Shown: positions 26,356-35,051 of the stretch, in pieces | How the letters are laid out: the number at the start of each line of letters is the position of its first letter | Numbering within the stretch: position 1 is the stretch's first letter | Assembly (NCBI GenBank): GCA_937922595.1 | Contig: CALAIY010000046.1 | Location: forward strand, 1-43,055 | Source: an uncultured Verrucomicrobiales bacterium | Lineage (GTDB): Bacteria > Verrucomicrobiota > Verrucomicrobiia > Verrucomicrobiales > DEV007 | Length of the DNA: 43,055 bases | Direction of reading: 5' to 3' | Program-made: the position numbers and the translations under genes | Notes under the pieces: generated by a model | Databases searched by the model: none | Told to the model about the DNA's origin: nothing | Seen by the model: the letters and a program-made list of their open reading frames with translations, nothing else

Positions 26356-26972
26356 GCGGGGATGCGGGCGAAGAAGTTTTTGAGGAGGGCGAGGCCGAGT
26401 GCCTGACTTTTCTCTGGGTGGAATTGGGTGGCTACGGCGTTTCCCTTTACGATGGCGGAGGCAAAGCGATTTCCTGTGTAGTCGGTGTGAGCGCCGTCGA
26501 TCTGAGGATCGGTGGGGGCGGGGTAAAAAGAATGGACGAAGTAGAAATGCTTTTCTTCGGGGAGACCGAGCCAGAGTGGATCAGAAGGGTCCGTGGGTTC
26601 AACGGTGTTCCAACCCATGTGGGGAATTTTGATTCCGGGAGCGCTGGGAAAACGGACGACTTTTCCGGGGATGAGTCCGAGGCCTTTGATTCCAGGTGAT
26701 TCTTCGCTGGATTCGAAGAGCATTTGGTAGCCGAGGCAGATTCCAAAATAGGGGCGGTCTTCGCGAACCCACTCTACGACAAGATCCCAGAGGCCGGAGT
26801 TTTTGAGCTGGCGAATGCTATCGCCAAAGTGTCCTTGGCCGGGAAATAAGAGGGCGCGGATATCGGAGGCATCGTCTGGGGTGCGGACGAATTTACAGGG
26901 TTCGCCGACGGCCTGAACTGCTTTGAATACGCTTTGAAGATTTCCCGCGCCGTAATCGAGTATGCCGGTCAT
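26352..26972 (-). CDS. hisH: Imidazole glycerol phosphate synthase subunit HisH
   Basis: This 206-residue class-I glutamine amidotransferase makes ammonia for the HisF cyclase in histidine synthesis. It starts MTGILDYGAGNLQSV, the HisH opening, and has the nucleophile Cys79 in YFGICLGYQML plus His185 and Glu187 in ATQFHPEKS, so the triad is complete. Around residue 44 it reads FPGQGHFGD where the family has PGVG. hisF and other his genes are absent from the window, so this copy is detached from a his operon. The gene overlaps the lipoprotein gene and the Lrp-like gene by 4 bases each. Confidence 0.95.
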   Translation of the reverse strand: MTGILDYGAGNLQSVFKAVQAVGEPCKFVRTPDDASDIRALLFPGQGHFGDSIRQLKNSGLWDLVVEWVREDRPYFGICLGYQMLFESSEESPGIKGLGLIPGKVVRFPSAPGIKIPHMGWNTVEPTDPSDPLWLGLPEEKHFYFVHSFYPAPTDPQIDGAHTDYTGNRFASAIVKGNAVATQFHPEKSQALGLALLKNFFARIPA

Positions 26973-27652
26973 GGGTTCTTTTTCAGCGGGGTGATTTTCA
27001 TGTCTTTAATTTCTGCGTTTGAGGCGAAGCTGGCTAGGCCGAGGGGAGCGCAGGAATCGATGTCGCCGGGGCGGAGGGAGAGTGGTTTCTTATTGAGGGG
27101 ATAATTAATCACGATGGCTCCATCTATATGGGTCATGAGGTAATCATCTTTCACGGTGAGCTTAATATCGTACCATTGATCGTTTTTGAATTTAACGAAT
27201 GCGGTTGTTTCGTTTTCTGAGGCATCGAGCTCGCTGATGCTTGAGATACCAACGAGGCCTCCACCCCATCCACCTACGATGAGGGTGGCGCAGGTATTGA
27301 GGTCTTTGTAGGGAAAGGTGAGGGCGCAGAAGATATCAGAGCCTCGTGTGCGCCGAGCTTTGAGGGTGATTTCGTAATCGACGAGTGGGAATGGGTATGC
27401 TGTGTGGTCGGAGAGGGCGAATGTGACTCCGGATAGGGCTTCTCCTTGGCCAAGGGTAAGGATGCCATTCTTAGCGAATACTTGGCCGGATCCTGCGAAT
27501 GCGAGAACCTCTGACCATGGCTCCAAATTAGATTTTGGAGTGAGTGGTGGCTGAGGTTTTTTGTTGGTCTCGGTGGGAGCGCCGCAGGCGATGAGACCCA
27601 TGGCGAATAGGATGGCGCATGGGGCTGCGCAAAATTTGAGTGATTTAATCAC
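26969..27652 (-). CDS. Lipoprotein with LamG/DUF1080-like beta-sandwich
   Basis: The start is set at GTG 27652 (VIKSLKFCAAPCAILF), which overlaps the previous stop by 8 bases. A longer in-frame reading to 28030 lies over that gene and has no sense of its own. The 227-residue product has a lipoprotein signal peptide with lipobox LIAC-G, so it should be lipid-anchored on the cell surface or periplasmic side. The mature part (WSEVLAFAGSGQVFAKNGIL, FPLVDYEITLKARRTRGSD, NDQWYDIKLTVKDDYLMTHI) looks like the concanavalin-type fold of 3-keto-disaccharide hydrolase (DUF1080) proteins, with a G-W-G-G-G loop. Carbohydrate binding or cleavage is plausible but not shown. Confidence 0.8.
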   Translation of the reverse strand: MIKSLKFCAAPCAILFAMGLIACGAPTETNKKPQPPLTPKSNLEPWSEVLAFAGSGQVFAKNGILTLGQGEALSGVTFALSDHTAYPFPLVDYEITLKARRTRGSDIFCALTFPYKDLNTCATLIVGGWGGGLVGISSISELDASENETTAFVKFKNDQWYDIKLTVKDDYLMTHIDGAIVINYPLNKKPLSLRPGDIDSCAPLGLASFASNAEIKDMKITPLKKNP

Positions 27653-29279
27653 GCGGGGCGTCGGTCTCTGTGGCTGGTAGGTAGCGGTAGTAGACCTCGA
27701 GCATGAGGCAGCAGAGTGCTGTTCGGTAGAGATCGGCGTCTGGTGTTCCAGCAGCGTAGGAGCGTGCAGCGTTGCCTCCCGCGCCTGGTTTTCCTGAACC
27801 GTCTGGTTTCCAGGAGCCGTTGTTTTTTTGCTGTTGTAAGAGAACTTTTTGAAACCCGCGATTCCATTTTCTCCAGCTTGCTCCTCCGACTTGGAAGCAT
27901 GCTTGTGTGGCGTAATACCATCCGTAGATTGATTCTTCGTTGGAGTCGCTTTTCCAATTAAATTTGGTGACATCGAGGATCTGTTTAACTGCTTTTCGGG
28001 CGGCACGGTCTTTAGGGTTTCCTGTGCCAATGATGATTCCGAGGGCTCCGACTCCAGTCATTGCTGGGCGTCCCGTTTTGCGAGCTTCAGCGTTGGCGTA
28101 GGGGAATGAGCCATTGGAAGTTTGTTTTTCTTTCAGGTGTTTGATGGCGAGATCCATCGAGGCGTTGATACCAGGGAAATCTAGCTTGGTGTGTTGTGCG
28201 GCTTTGAGTGCTTGGATTTGCCAGCCGGCAACAGAGATGTCCCAGCGCTGTGATTTTTCGAATGATGCGTAGCTATAGTCCCAACTGCCATTTTGTTGTT
28301 GGCCTTCAATGATGATGGGGACGGCCATTTCTAGCACTTGGCGGATACGGGGGATTTTGCGTTTTCCGAATTTGGTGATGCTGTAGGCTTCGGCGAGGGC
28401 GTAGGTGCCGATGGCGTGCTCGTAGACTTCATGGGCGCGTCCTTTTTTGTAGAGCTTGCCTTCGTTTTTCGTGGCGTATTCTACGAGGAAAAGAATGGCT
28501 TCGAGGCATGAGTCGCCGAATTCGGCGGAGTCTGGCGTTTCACAGTGGCCGAGATAGGCTAGGAGGGCCAGGCCGGTCATTCCTATTTTGTTATTTTTCC
28601 CGAAGGAGCCGTCTTTGTTTTGCTGGGACTTAATGTAATTGAGTCCTTTTACGACGGCGTCTTCTGATTCTGGCATCCCTCCGGATTCGGCAAGTCGTGC
28701 TTCGCGGTCTTTGTGCGTGCAGCGGCTTGTCATTACGGGTGGGAGGAAGCTGGAGAAATTGCCACCTCCGCCAAAGGGGTTTGAGCCGATGTCATCGGTG
28801 ATTGTGGCGCTGAGACCCATGACATCATCGGTGAAGATATCTTCGACGACGGGAACTGCGATGGGAGAGGCGGCGTTTGAGCTGATGATTTGGCTTACTT
28901 GGGAGGATGCTGCGCTGGGCTTTTGCTGCTGAACTGGCTGGAGCGTTTTCACCTGGACGTCATCGGCTATGGTGGATTCTCCGGGCAGTGCAATGATTTC
29001 CGGGGCTTCACGATCGTAGTTTGCTACGACTACGAGTCCTACCAGGGCTGCGATGACACCGTGGATGGCGGCGGCGATGATAAATGAAAGGGCACGTGAT
29101 TTACGGGCGGTTTTTTCAATCTCAGATTCGGTCATCGCCTCTTGGGCGTGGAGCATTGGAGAGGTGAGAACAAACCCTTCTGGTGCAGGTGCTGATTCCT
29201 GGTGCTCGATGGTGGGCGGGGCAGCGAGTGGGGGTGCCATCGGCTGTGGGGTGATGCCGCCTGGAGGTGGGGTAGCCAT
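27645..29279 (-). CDS. Membrane-anchored prenyltransferase/squalene-oxidase-repeat protein
   Basis: This 544-residue protein has a Pro-rich N-terminus, one membrane helix at about 66-92 (ALSFIIAAAIHGVIAALVGL), a linker with a Gly-rich patch (NPFGGGGNFSSFLPP) and an alpha/alpha-barrel region (about 205-530) made of repeats each ending in a Q-x-x-x-G-S-W/F element: YIKSQQNKDGSFG, EGQQQNGSWDY, KEKQTSNGSFPYA and LLQQQKNNGSWKP. These match terpene-cyclase/squalene-oxidase repeats, but the DxDD active-site motif of squalene-hopene cyclase is not visible, so cyclisation is unlikely. Similar single-helix proteins are frequent and unexplained in Verrucomicrobiota and Planctomycetota. The downstream lipoprotein gene starts on its stop. 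Confidence 0.88.
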   Translation of the reverse strand: MATPPPGGITPQPMAPPLAAPPTIEHQESAPAPEGFVLTSPMLHAQEAMTESEIEKTARKSRALSFIIAAAIHGVIAALVGLVVVANYDREAPEIIALPGESTIADDVQVKTLQPVQQQKPSAASSQVSQIISSNAASPIAVPVVEDIFTDDVMGLSATITDDIGSNPFGGGGNFSSFLPPVMTSRCTHKDREARLAESGGMPESEDAVVKGLNYIKSQQNKDGSFGKNNKIGMTGLALLAYLGHCETPDSAEFGDSCLEAILFLVEYATKNEGKLYKKGRAHEVYEHAIGTYALAEAYSITKFGKRKIPRIRQVLEMAVPIIIEGQQQNGSWDYSYASFEKSQRWDISVAGWQIQALKAAQHTKLDFPGINASMDLAIKHLKEKQTSNGSFPYANAEARKTGRPAMTGVGALGIIIGTGNPKDRAARKAVKQILDVTKFNWKSDSNEESIYGWYYATQACFQVGGASWRKWNRGFQKVLLQQQKNNGSWKPDGSGKPGAGGNAARSYAAGTPDADLYRTALCCLMLEVYYRYLPATETDAPRD

Positions 29280-29358
29280 GAGAATGTGAGAGATGAGGGG
29301 GTGAAAAGAGAGGATCTTCTCTTTTAAGGTAGCGGGCGCGCTCTTTGGTGCAAGGGGG

Positions 29359-30348
29359 CTAAGTAGCTATGATTTTTAGCGCATGTGGGACGATGGTTTC
29401 GAAATAATCTGCATGGGCTCCGCCGGACTGAAGTTGGCGGGCGACGATGGATGCTGTGTCGGAGGGGCCGGCGGGATAGATTTGCTCGGCGGTGAGGCGG
29501 CCCAGGGTGACTGTGGATTTGAGGAAACCATCGTCGCGGGTGGGGGTGACGGTGAGAGCGCCTTCTGGGGTGGTGAAGTGAACGGTCATTTCGTTCTTCT
29601 CGTCTTCTTTGATCGACGCTTTGCAGGAGGATGCATCCCAGCTACTGCGGGTGGTGAGCCAGGCGAGGAGGAAGGCGGCTTCGGTGCGGGAGTTTTTCGG
29701 GTGGGTGATGGTGAGTGCGGAGACTTTGCTGAGTGCGGATGCTGCGGCGGGGTGATCGAAGAGGCCTGCGGTGGCGAGGCGGTAGGGGAGTAGTCTGGAC
29801 CAGGTGAGGTCGTAGAGAAGGAAGCGGCTGGTGCTGTCGTCGCGAGCGGTGGCTAAGGTCTCGAATTCTTTGGCGGGGTTTTCCCAGGTACTGGAATCGA
29901 TGAGGAGGCGGTCGATGAGTGAGTAGAGGCGATCATCAAAAACTGGGGTGAACGCGCCTTGCCACCAGAGGACGAGTGGAAGATCTGAATCGAGGTGGGC
30001 GAATACTATATTGCGGATGAGGCTGGCGCTGGGTTGGCCGAGATCGAAGGTGACTTGCTCGGAGCAGACAGATTTTTGGCCTCCACTGAGCTGGCAGTGG
30101 GCGGTGATCCAGGCTTTGACGGAGCGCTTTGGGGCGTCTGGGCGAGAGGCGATGAGGATGGCGCGGCAGGCGTGCTCGCGGGTGATTCCGGCAATGACGT
30201 CTGTATTTGCTTCGAGGCAATCGTCACATTCGCTGTAGATGGCGAAGTTGGTGAGCGAGGCGCGGGTAGCTGCATTGTCCTCTTCCCAGAGGGCGCGAAG
30301 TGCGGAATCGATCTCTGCGATTTCGACGGGTTGTCCTAGGGCAGACAT
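29359..30348 (-). CDS. opcA: Glucose-6-phosphate dehydrogenase assembly protein OpcA
   Basis: This 329-residue protein matches OpcA in its order of blocks: a N-terminal helical part (ALRALWEEDNAATRASLTNF), the conserved HACRAILIASRPDAP, a Cys-containing segment with GQKSVCSEQVTFDLGQPS, and the LPLVLWWQGAF element. OpcA binds and activates the glucose-6-phosphate dehydrogenase of cyanobacteria and actinobacteria, in some cases under redox control. It follows zwf after three bases, the usual arrangement, so they are translated as a pair. No membrane segment or signal peptide is present. Confidence 0.92.
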   Translation of the reverse strand: MSALGQPVEIAEIDSALRALWEEDNAATRASLTNFAIYSECDDCLEANTDVIAGITREHACRAILIASRPDAPKRSVKAWITAHCQLSGGQKSVCSEQVTFDLGQPSASLIRNIVFAHLDSDLPLVLWWQGAFTPVFDDRLYSLIDRLLIDSSTWENPAKEFETLATARDDSTSRFLLYDLTWSRLLPYRLATAGLFDHPAAASALSKVSALTITHPKNSRTEAAFLLAWLTTRSSWDASSCKASIKEDEKNEMTVHFTTPEGALTVTPTRDDGFLKSTVTLGRLTAEQIYPAGPSDTASIVARQLQSGGAHADYFETIVPHALKIIAT

Positions 30349-30351
30349 GAT

Positions 30352-31881
30352 TTAGAGGCGGCGCCAGACGCGGCCGTCTTGCTCAAGGAGGGTGTCGGCT
30401 TCTTTGGGACCCCACGATCCTGCTGGGTATTCTGCGACTGGGGGGGGGGAGTCGCTTTGGTGCCAGGCTTTTTCGATTTCATCGATGAATCGCCAGGCGT
30501 GCTCGACTTCATCGCGGCGGGCGAAGAGGGTGGCGTCGCCGGCCATAGCATCGAGAATGAGACGCTCGTAGGCTTCGGGGGAGGCTTTGCCGAAACTGGT
30601 TTTATATCGGAAATCCATTTTCACCGGCTCCATGCGCACGGCTGGGCCGGGGACTTTAGAGAGCATTCGAAGGGAGACGCCTTCGTCGGGTTGGATGCGG
30701 ATGACGAGGACGTTTTTCCGTACCTGTTGGTTGGCAGATTTGTGGAAGAGGACGCTGGGGGCTTCGTTGAAGTGGATCGAAATCTCGGTGGCTTTCTTTG
30801 GAAGCTGCTTGCCGACGCGGATGTAGAAGGGGACACCATCCCAGCGCCAGCTATCGACGAAGCAACGGAGGGCGACGTAGGCTTCGGTCTTGGAGTCTTC
30901 TGGGACGCGGTCTTCTTGGCGGTAGCCGACGGCATCTATTCCATCGACGGAACCTGCGGTGTACTGGGCGCGGACGACATTTTTGCCGACTTCTTCGGCT
31001 CCGACCCAATGGCGGAGAGATTTGAAAACGTTCACCTTAGCATCGCGTACTCCATCTGCACTTAGATCTGCGGGTGGCTCCATGGCGATGAGGCTGACGA
31101 GCTGGAGGAGGTGGTTTTGCACCATGTCCCGGAGGGCTCCGGCGGTGTCGTAGTAGGCTCCGCGGCCGCCTGTCATGCCCATGTTTTCGGCACAGGTGAT
31201 CTGGATGTGGTCGATGTGCTGGTTGTTCCAGAGTGGCTCAAAGATTGCGTTGGCGAATCGAAGAACCATGATATTCTGGGCGGTTTCTTTGCCAAGGTAG
31301 TGATCGATGCGGTAGGTATCTGCTTCCTCGAAGGTGTCGTTTACGACCTGATTGAGGTGCTGGGCGGTGGGGAGGTCGGTGCCGAAGGGTTTTTCGACGA
31401 TGACGCGTGCCCAGGCGTTTTTTGGTGCTTTTGCTAGGCCGCTTTCTTTGAGGGCGATGAGAATGTCATCAAAGTAATCGGGGGCGGTGGATAGGTAGAA
31501 GAGGACATTGCCGACGGTGCCATCTTTTTCGCGGTAGGCTTTGAGGCGATCTGCGAGGCGACTGAATCCTTCTTTGTCTTCAAAGGTGGATTGGTGATAC
31601 TCGATTTGTTGGGAAAACGTCTGCCAGAGGCGGTCGTTGTGGGATTGGCGCGAGTATTTTTTGTTCGATTCTTCGAGTTCTTGGCGAAACCCTTCGTCGG
31701 TTTTTTCGCGGCGAGCGAAGGCTACGATACGGGTGGTGGGTGGGAGTTCGCCATCGTGAAGTAAGTTGTACAATCCCGGGATGAGCTTGCGGTGGGTGAG
31801 GTCTCCAGTGGCACCAAAGATTACGATGGTGCAAGGATCGGGAGCCGTGCGGGTGGCAAGGTCTTCGCGGAATGGGTTCAT
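30352..31881 (-). CDS. zwf: Glucose-6-phosphate 1-dehydrogenase
   Basis: This 509-residue enzyme oxidises glucose 6-phosphate with NADP to 6-phosphogluconolactone and opens the oxidative pentose phosphate pathway. The coenzyme-binding loop is IVIFGATGDLTHRKLIPGL (near residue 20), the substrate site RIDHYLGKETAQN carries the conserved Lys and His, and NQHIDHIQITCAE with GRGAYYDTAGALRDMVQNH complete the family pattern. Length is normal and no break is seen. It is followed by opcA and preceded (65-base gap) by the long fusion that contains ribose-5-phosphate isomerase B, so these genes feed the same pathway. Confidence 0.97.
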   Translation of the reverse strand: MNPFREDLATRTAPDPCTIVIFGATGDLTHRKLIPGLYNLLHDGELPPTTRIVAFARREKTDEGFRQELEESNKKYSRQSHNDRLWQTFSQQIEYHQSTFEDKEGFSRLADRLKAYREKDGTVGNVLFYLSTAPDYFDDILIALKESGLAKAPKNAWARVIVEKPFGTDLPTAQHLNQVVNDTFEEADTYRIDHYLGKETAQNIMVLRFANAIFEPLWNNQHIDHIQITCAENMGMTGGRGAYYDTAGALRDMVQNHLLQLVSLIAMEPPADLSADGVRDAKVNVFKSLRHWVGAEEVGKNVVRAQYTAGSVDGIDAVGYRQEDRVPEDSKTEAYVALRCFVDSWRWDGVPFYIRVGKQLPKKATEISIHFNEAPSVLFHKSANQQVRKNVLVIRIQPDEGVSLRMLSKVPGPAVRMEPVKMDFRYKTSFGKASPEAYERLILDAMAGDATLFARRDEVEHAWRFIDEIEKAWHQSDSPPPVAEYPAGSWGPKEADTLLEQDGRVWRRL

Positions 31882-31946
31882 GAGGGGGCCGCTTTGCGGC
31901 GGGAAAGGGGAGAAGGGAAAGGGTGGGTGCCGTCGCCTGATTTTGA

Positions 31947-34070
31947 TCAGGGAAGGGGGAACCTAGTGTTGAGGGCTGCGACTTCGGCTTTCACTTTCTG
32001 GTGGATTGATGAGTCTTCAGGATTGCTGAGGATTTCGTGAATCCAGTCGGCGATCTGAGACATTTCGGCTTCTTTCATGCCCCGGGTGGTGACGGCTGGG
32101 GAGCCGATGCGAATTCCTCCGCCTTTGAAGGGGGATTCGGTGTCGAAGGGGATGCTGTTTTTGTTTACCGTGATGCCTGCTTCGTCGAGGGCTTCTTGGG
32201 CGACTTTGCCGTTGAGGCCGTTTGGCCGGAGATCGACGAGCATGACGTGATTATCGGTGCCTCCGGAGAGGATTTTGTAGCCGTGCTCGGTGAGGCTTGC
32301 GGCGATGGCTTGAGCGTTTTTCACGATCTGCTCTTGGTATTCTTTGAAGCCAGGCTGGAGGGCTTCGTGGAAGCAGACTGCTTTGGCGGCGATGACGTGC
32401 ATGAGCGGTCCGCCTTGGACGCCGGGGAAGACTTGGCCATCGATTTTTTTGGCGTGTTCTTCGGTGCAGAGAATGAGGCCACCACGGGGGCCTCGGAGAG
32501 ATTTGTGGGTGGTGGTGGTGACGAAATCGGCGTGAGGGACGGGGCTGGGATGGACTCCACCTGCGACAAGTCCGGCGATGTGAGCCATATCGACGAAGAG
32601 GTAGGCTCCTACGGATTTGGCGATTTCGCCCATGCGGGCAAAATCGATGATGCGCGGGTAGGCGGATGCTCCTGCGGTGATCATTTTGGGCTGAAATTCC
32701 TTGGCTGTTTCGGCGAGCTTATCGTAATCAATGCGGCCATCTTCTTGGCCTACGCCGTAGTGCTGAACTTCGTAGAGCTTACCGGAGAAATTTGCTGGGT
32801 GGCCGTGGGTGAGGTGGCCGCCGTGGGAGAGATCCATGGTGAGGATCTTGTCGCCAGGCTTGAGGACGGAGAAGTAGACGGCGGCATTCGCTTGAGAGCC
32901 GGAGTGGGGCTGGACGTTTGCGTGATCGGCTCCGAAGATTTCTTTGGCGCGATCGATGGCGAGTTGCTCAATTTTATCGACGTGCTCACAGCCTCCATAC
33001 CAGCGACGGCCAGGGTAGCCTTCTGCGTATTTATTGGTGAGAAGTGAGCCTTGTGCGGCACGGACTGCGGTGGAGGCGAAGTTTTCGGAGGCGATGAGCT
33101 CGATGTTTCCGTTTTGGCGGAGACCTTCTTCGTCCATGGCTTCGGCGACCTGAGGGTCGGTGGCGCGGACGGGGGCGTTCTCTACTTTTTGGACGCGTCG
33201 CTCGTGGCGCTCGGCGTCGGCTGGGGTAGCGCCGAGGAATGCGGCGACGATTGTTTCCGCTTCAGCGGGGGAGGTCTTTTTGCCGGAAAGGCAGAGGACG
33301 TTTGCGTGATTGTGCTCGCGGGTGCTGGTGGCGTCATCTGCGTCGCGGCAGGTGGCGGCACGGATCCCGTGGAATTTATTGGCAGTGATGGCGACGCCGA
33401 TGCCGGAGGTACAGAAAAGAATGCCAAGATCGGCTTTGCCGGACGTCATTTGAAGGCAGGCGTCGGCGGCGAAATCTGGGTAATCTACGGATGCATCGCC
33501 TTGGGTGCCGAGGTCGGTGATTTCGTAGCCTTTGGATTTTAGGAAGGCTGTGGTGGCGTCTTTGAGGGCGACACCGCCGTGATCGGCGGCGACGACAAGT
33601 CGTGGAGAGGGAGATGTGCTCATGGATGCGGGGGAGTCTTTAGAGGGAGAAAGGTGGGTCTGGCGGATGAACTCCAGAAATGGAGGGAGCGCTTTTTGTA
33701 GTGCGTCGCAGGTGTCGAGATAGGCTTCGAGGCCAAGACCGATGGGATCTGGGACGTCGGCGTCGCGGAGGGCGTCGTCGGCACAGAATTCGCAGACAGT
33801 GAAGGTCTTATCAGCAGCTTCTGGGAAGACTTCATTGATCGCCTGGCGATGCCCCCATGTCATTCCGACGATGTGGGTGGCTTTTGCGACTTGCTCAGGT
33901 GTGAGCTGGTGACTGTGATGCCCGGAGGGGTCGATGCTGAGCCCTTTGAGGATCGTCTGGGTGTGGGTGCTCGCAGGCTGGCCTTCGGCGGCGGCGATTC
34001 CGGCAGAGCTTACTTCAATGAGCGCGGTCTCAGCGGATGTGAGCATGTCCTGGAAGAGCCGCTCGGCCAT
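31947..34070 (-). CDS. Fusion: LMW phosphatase - ribose-5-phosphate isomerase B - serine hydroxymethyltransferase
   Basis: One frame of 707 codons from ATG 34070 holds three enzymes. Residues 1-140 are a low-molecular-weight protein phosphatase ([14 protein letters not shown] and the catalytic DPIG loop at 108-111). Its active-site loop CTGNVCRS lies in frame just upstream, at 34094-34071, and coding similarity reaches about 34121, but no ATG, GTG or TTG lies in frame between there and the TGA at 34217. Residues 156-298 are RpiB (AADHGG; Cys220 in [17 protein letters not shown]), interconverting ribose and ribulose 5-phosphate. Residues 299-707 are full-length serine hydroxymethyltransferase ([28 protein letters not shown] lysine in [11 protein letters not shown]), which makes glycine and methylene-tetrahydrofolate. 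ATG 33623 could allow internal initiation of RpiB-GlyA. Confidence 0.9.
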   Translation of the reverse strand: MAERLFQDMLTSAETALIEVSSAGIAAAEGQPASTHTQTILKGLSIDPSGHHSHQLTPEQVAKATHIVGMTWGHRQAINEVFPEAADKTFTVCEFCADDALRDADVPDPIGLGLEAYLDTCDALQKALPPFLEFIRQTHLSPSKDSPASMSTSPSPRLVVAADHGGVALKDATTAFLKSKGYEITDLGTQGDASVDYPDFAADACLQMTSGKADLGILFCTSGIGVAITANKFHGIRAATCRDADDATSTREHNHANVLCLSGKKTSPAEAETIVAAFLGATPADAERHERRVQKVENAPVRATDPQVAEAMDEEGLRQNGNIELIASENFASTAVRAAQGSLLTNKYAEGYPGRRWYGGCEHVDKIEQLAIDRAKEIFGADHANVQPHSGSQANAAVYFSVLKPGDKILTMDLSHGGHLTHGHPANFSGKLYEVQHYGVGQEDGRIDYDKLAETAKEFQPKMITAGASAYPRIIDFARMGEIAKSVGAYLFVDMAHIAGLVAGGVHPSPVPHADFVTTTTHKSLRGPRGGLILCTEEHAKKIDGQVFPGVQGGPLMHVIAAKAVCFHEALQPGFKEYQEQIVKNAQAIAASLTEHGYKILSGGTDNHVMLVDLRPNGLNGKVAQEALDEAGITVNKNSIPFDTESPFKGGGIRIGSPAVTTRGMKEAEMSQIADWIHEILSNPEDSSIHQKVKAEVAALNTRFPLP

Positions 34071-34321
34071 GGGGCTACGGCAGACATTGCCCGTGCATAC
34101 GAATAGGACGTGCGCTTTTTTGTGGGGAGTGGTCGTGGCTTGAAAGGGTAAAAACTGCGTGAATAAACGGGCGTTTTCGGGGGGAGAGCTTGGTAGGCCG
34201 GGAAGAGGGGGACTTCAAGCAAACTTGATCTGTAAGCTCTCGGAAAAATGAAGGCGGTCGTGCTCTGGGCTGGGCGCGGCTGTGGGAGAGGGGAGTTTTT
34301 TTATGAAGTGGAGCGGTGGGC

Positions 34322-35011
34322 TTAGAGATTCGCTTTGATTTCCGCTATTTTTTTGTCGCGGTAGGTGCTGTAGAGGCGTTTTGCGCGGTCGGCGCGATCT
34401 TCGGTGATAAGATCGGCTTTTTCCATGGCATTGGATACTTGGACGCTTTTGGAAGTGTGGGCGTAGGCATTTAATGTGCGGATGGGCTCGGGGACGAGGG
34501 CGGTGTTGAGGAGTTGATTGAGAGCTTCTTTTTCAATGAGCGGATTTAAAAGTAGGGTGGGTACGAGGAGTTCGCCTTCGTAGGGGCCTTTTTGGATGAT
34601 TGGAGGCTTGCCGATTTCCATGAGTTCGAGGTTCGCTCCGCCGTCGCTGAAGATTCCGAATTTTTTGCAGGTCTTGAGGGCATTGCTGATGTTGCGGGTT
34701 GCTTCATTGGCGTAGGAGGGGGCGAGGCCGTTGGCTGCAGTGGCATCCTTGAGCAGTTTGGCTAGGGGCTGCTTCTTTTTTGATTTGGTATCGCCGACGT
34801 GTTTGGCGGTCGCGATTGCCTGGAGGTAGGCCTCTTCGAAACGCTGGGGATTTGAGCGAGCGGTGTGGATCGTGGGATCAAAGTGCTCTGCTAAATTTTG
34901 CGCTAAGATTTTGTGTTTGTGGTCTGCATCATAGCGAAGCCATGCGATATAGGCTGAGGCGGCTGCGAGGATGATGAGAGTGAGTTTCCAAAAATTTTCG
35001 AGAATATACAT
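34322..35011 (-). CDS. Uncharacterised membrane-anchored protein
   Basis: This 229-residue protein is not one I recognise. Residues 7-25 form one hydrophobic helix (FWKLTLIILAAASAYIAWL) near the N-terminus, which should anchor it in the inner membrane with the rest on one side. The remainder is mainly helical, charged and rich in Ala, Lys and Glu, with a short beta-like part (GPYEGELLVPTLLLNPLIE). It follows pilT after 40 bases on the same strand, so a role with the pilus ATPases is conceivable but rests on position alone. Confidence 0.75.
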   Translation of the reverse strand: MYILENFWKLTLIILAAASAYIAWLRYDADHKHKILAQNLAEHFDPTIHTARSNPQRFEEAYLQAIATAKHVGDTKSKKKQPLAKLLKDATAANGLAPSYANEATRNISNALKTCKKFGIFSDGGANLELMEIGKPPIIQKGPYEGELLVPTLLLNPLIEKEALNQLLNTALVPEPIRTLNAYAHTSKSVQVSNAMEKADLITEDRADRAKRLYSTYRDKKIAEIKANL

Positions 35012-35051
35012 GAGAGTTAATGCATTGGAGGGGTGCAGGTTTTAGTGTTGC

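Noticed and set aside
27652-28030. Upstream extension of the lipoprotein gene by 126 codons
   Set aside because: It lies over the prenyltransferase-repeat gene in another frame. The lipoprotein signal peptide begins just after the GTG at 27652.
32037-33047. Plus-strand frame of 336 codons opposite the serine hydroxymethyltransferase domain
   Set aside because: It is antisense to a clear enzyme; such long mirror frames arise from the GC-rich third codon positions here.
34137-34222. Short minus-strand frame from TTG 34222 as a separate small gene
   Set aside because: It has no ribosome binding site or protein-like features; it matters only as a possible zero frame for the slippery site.
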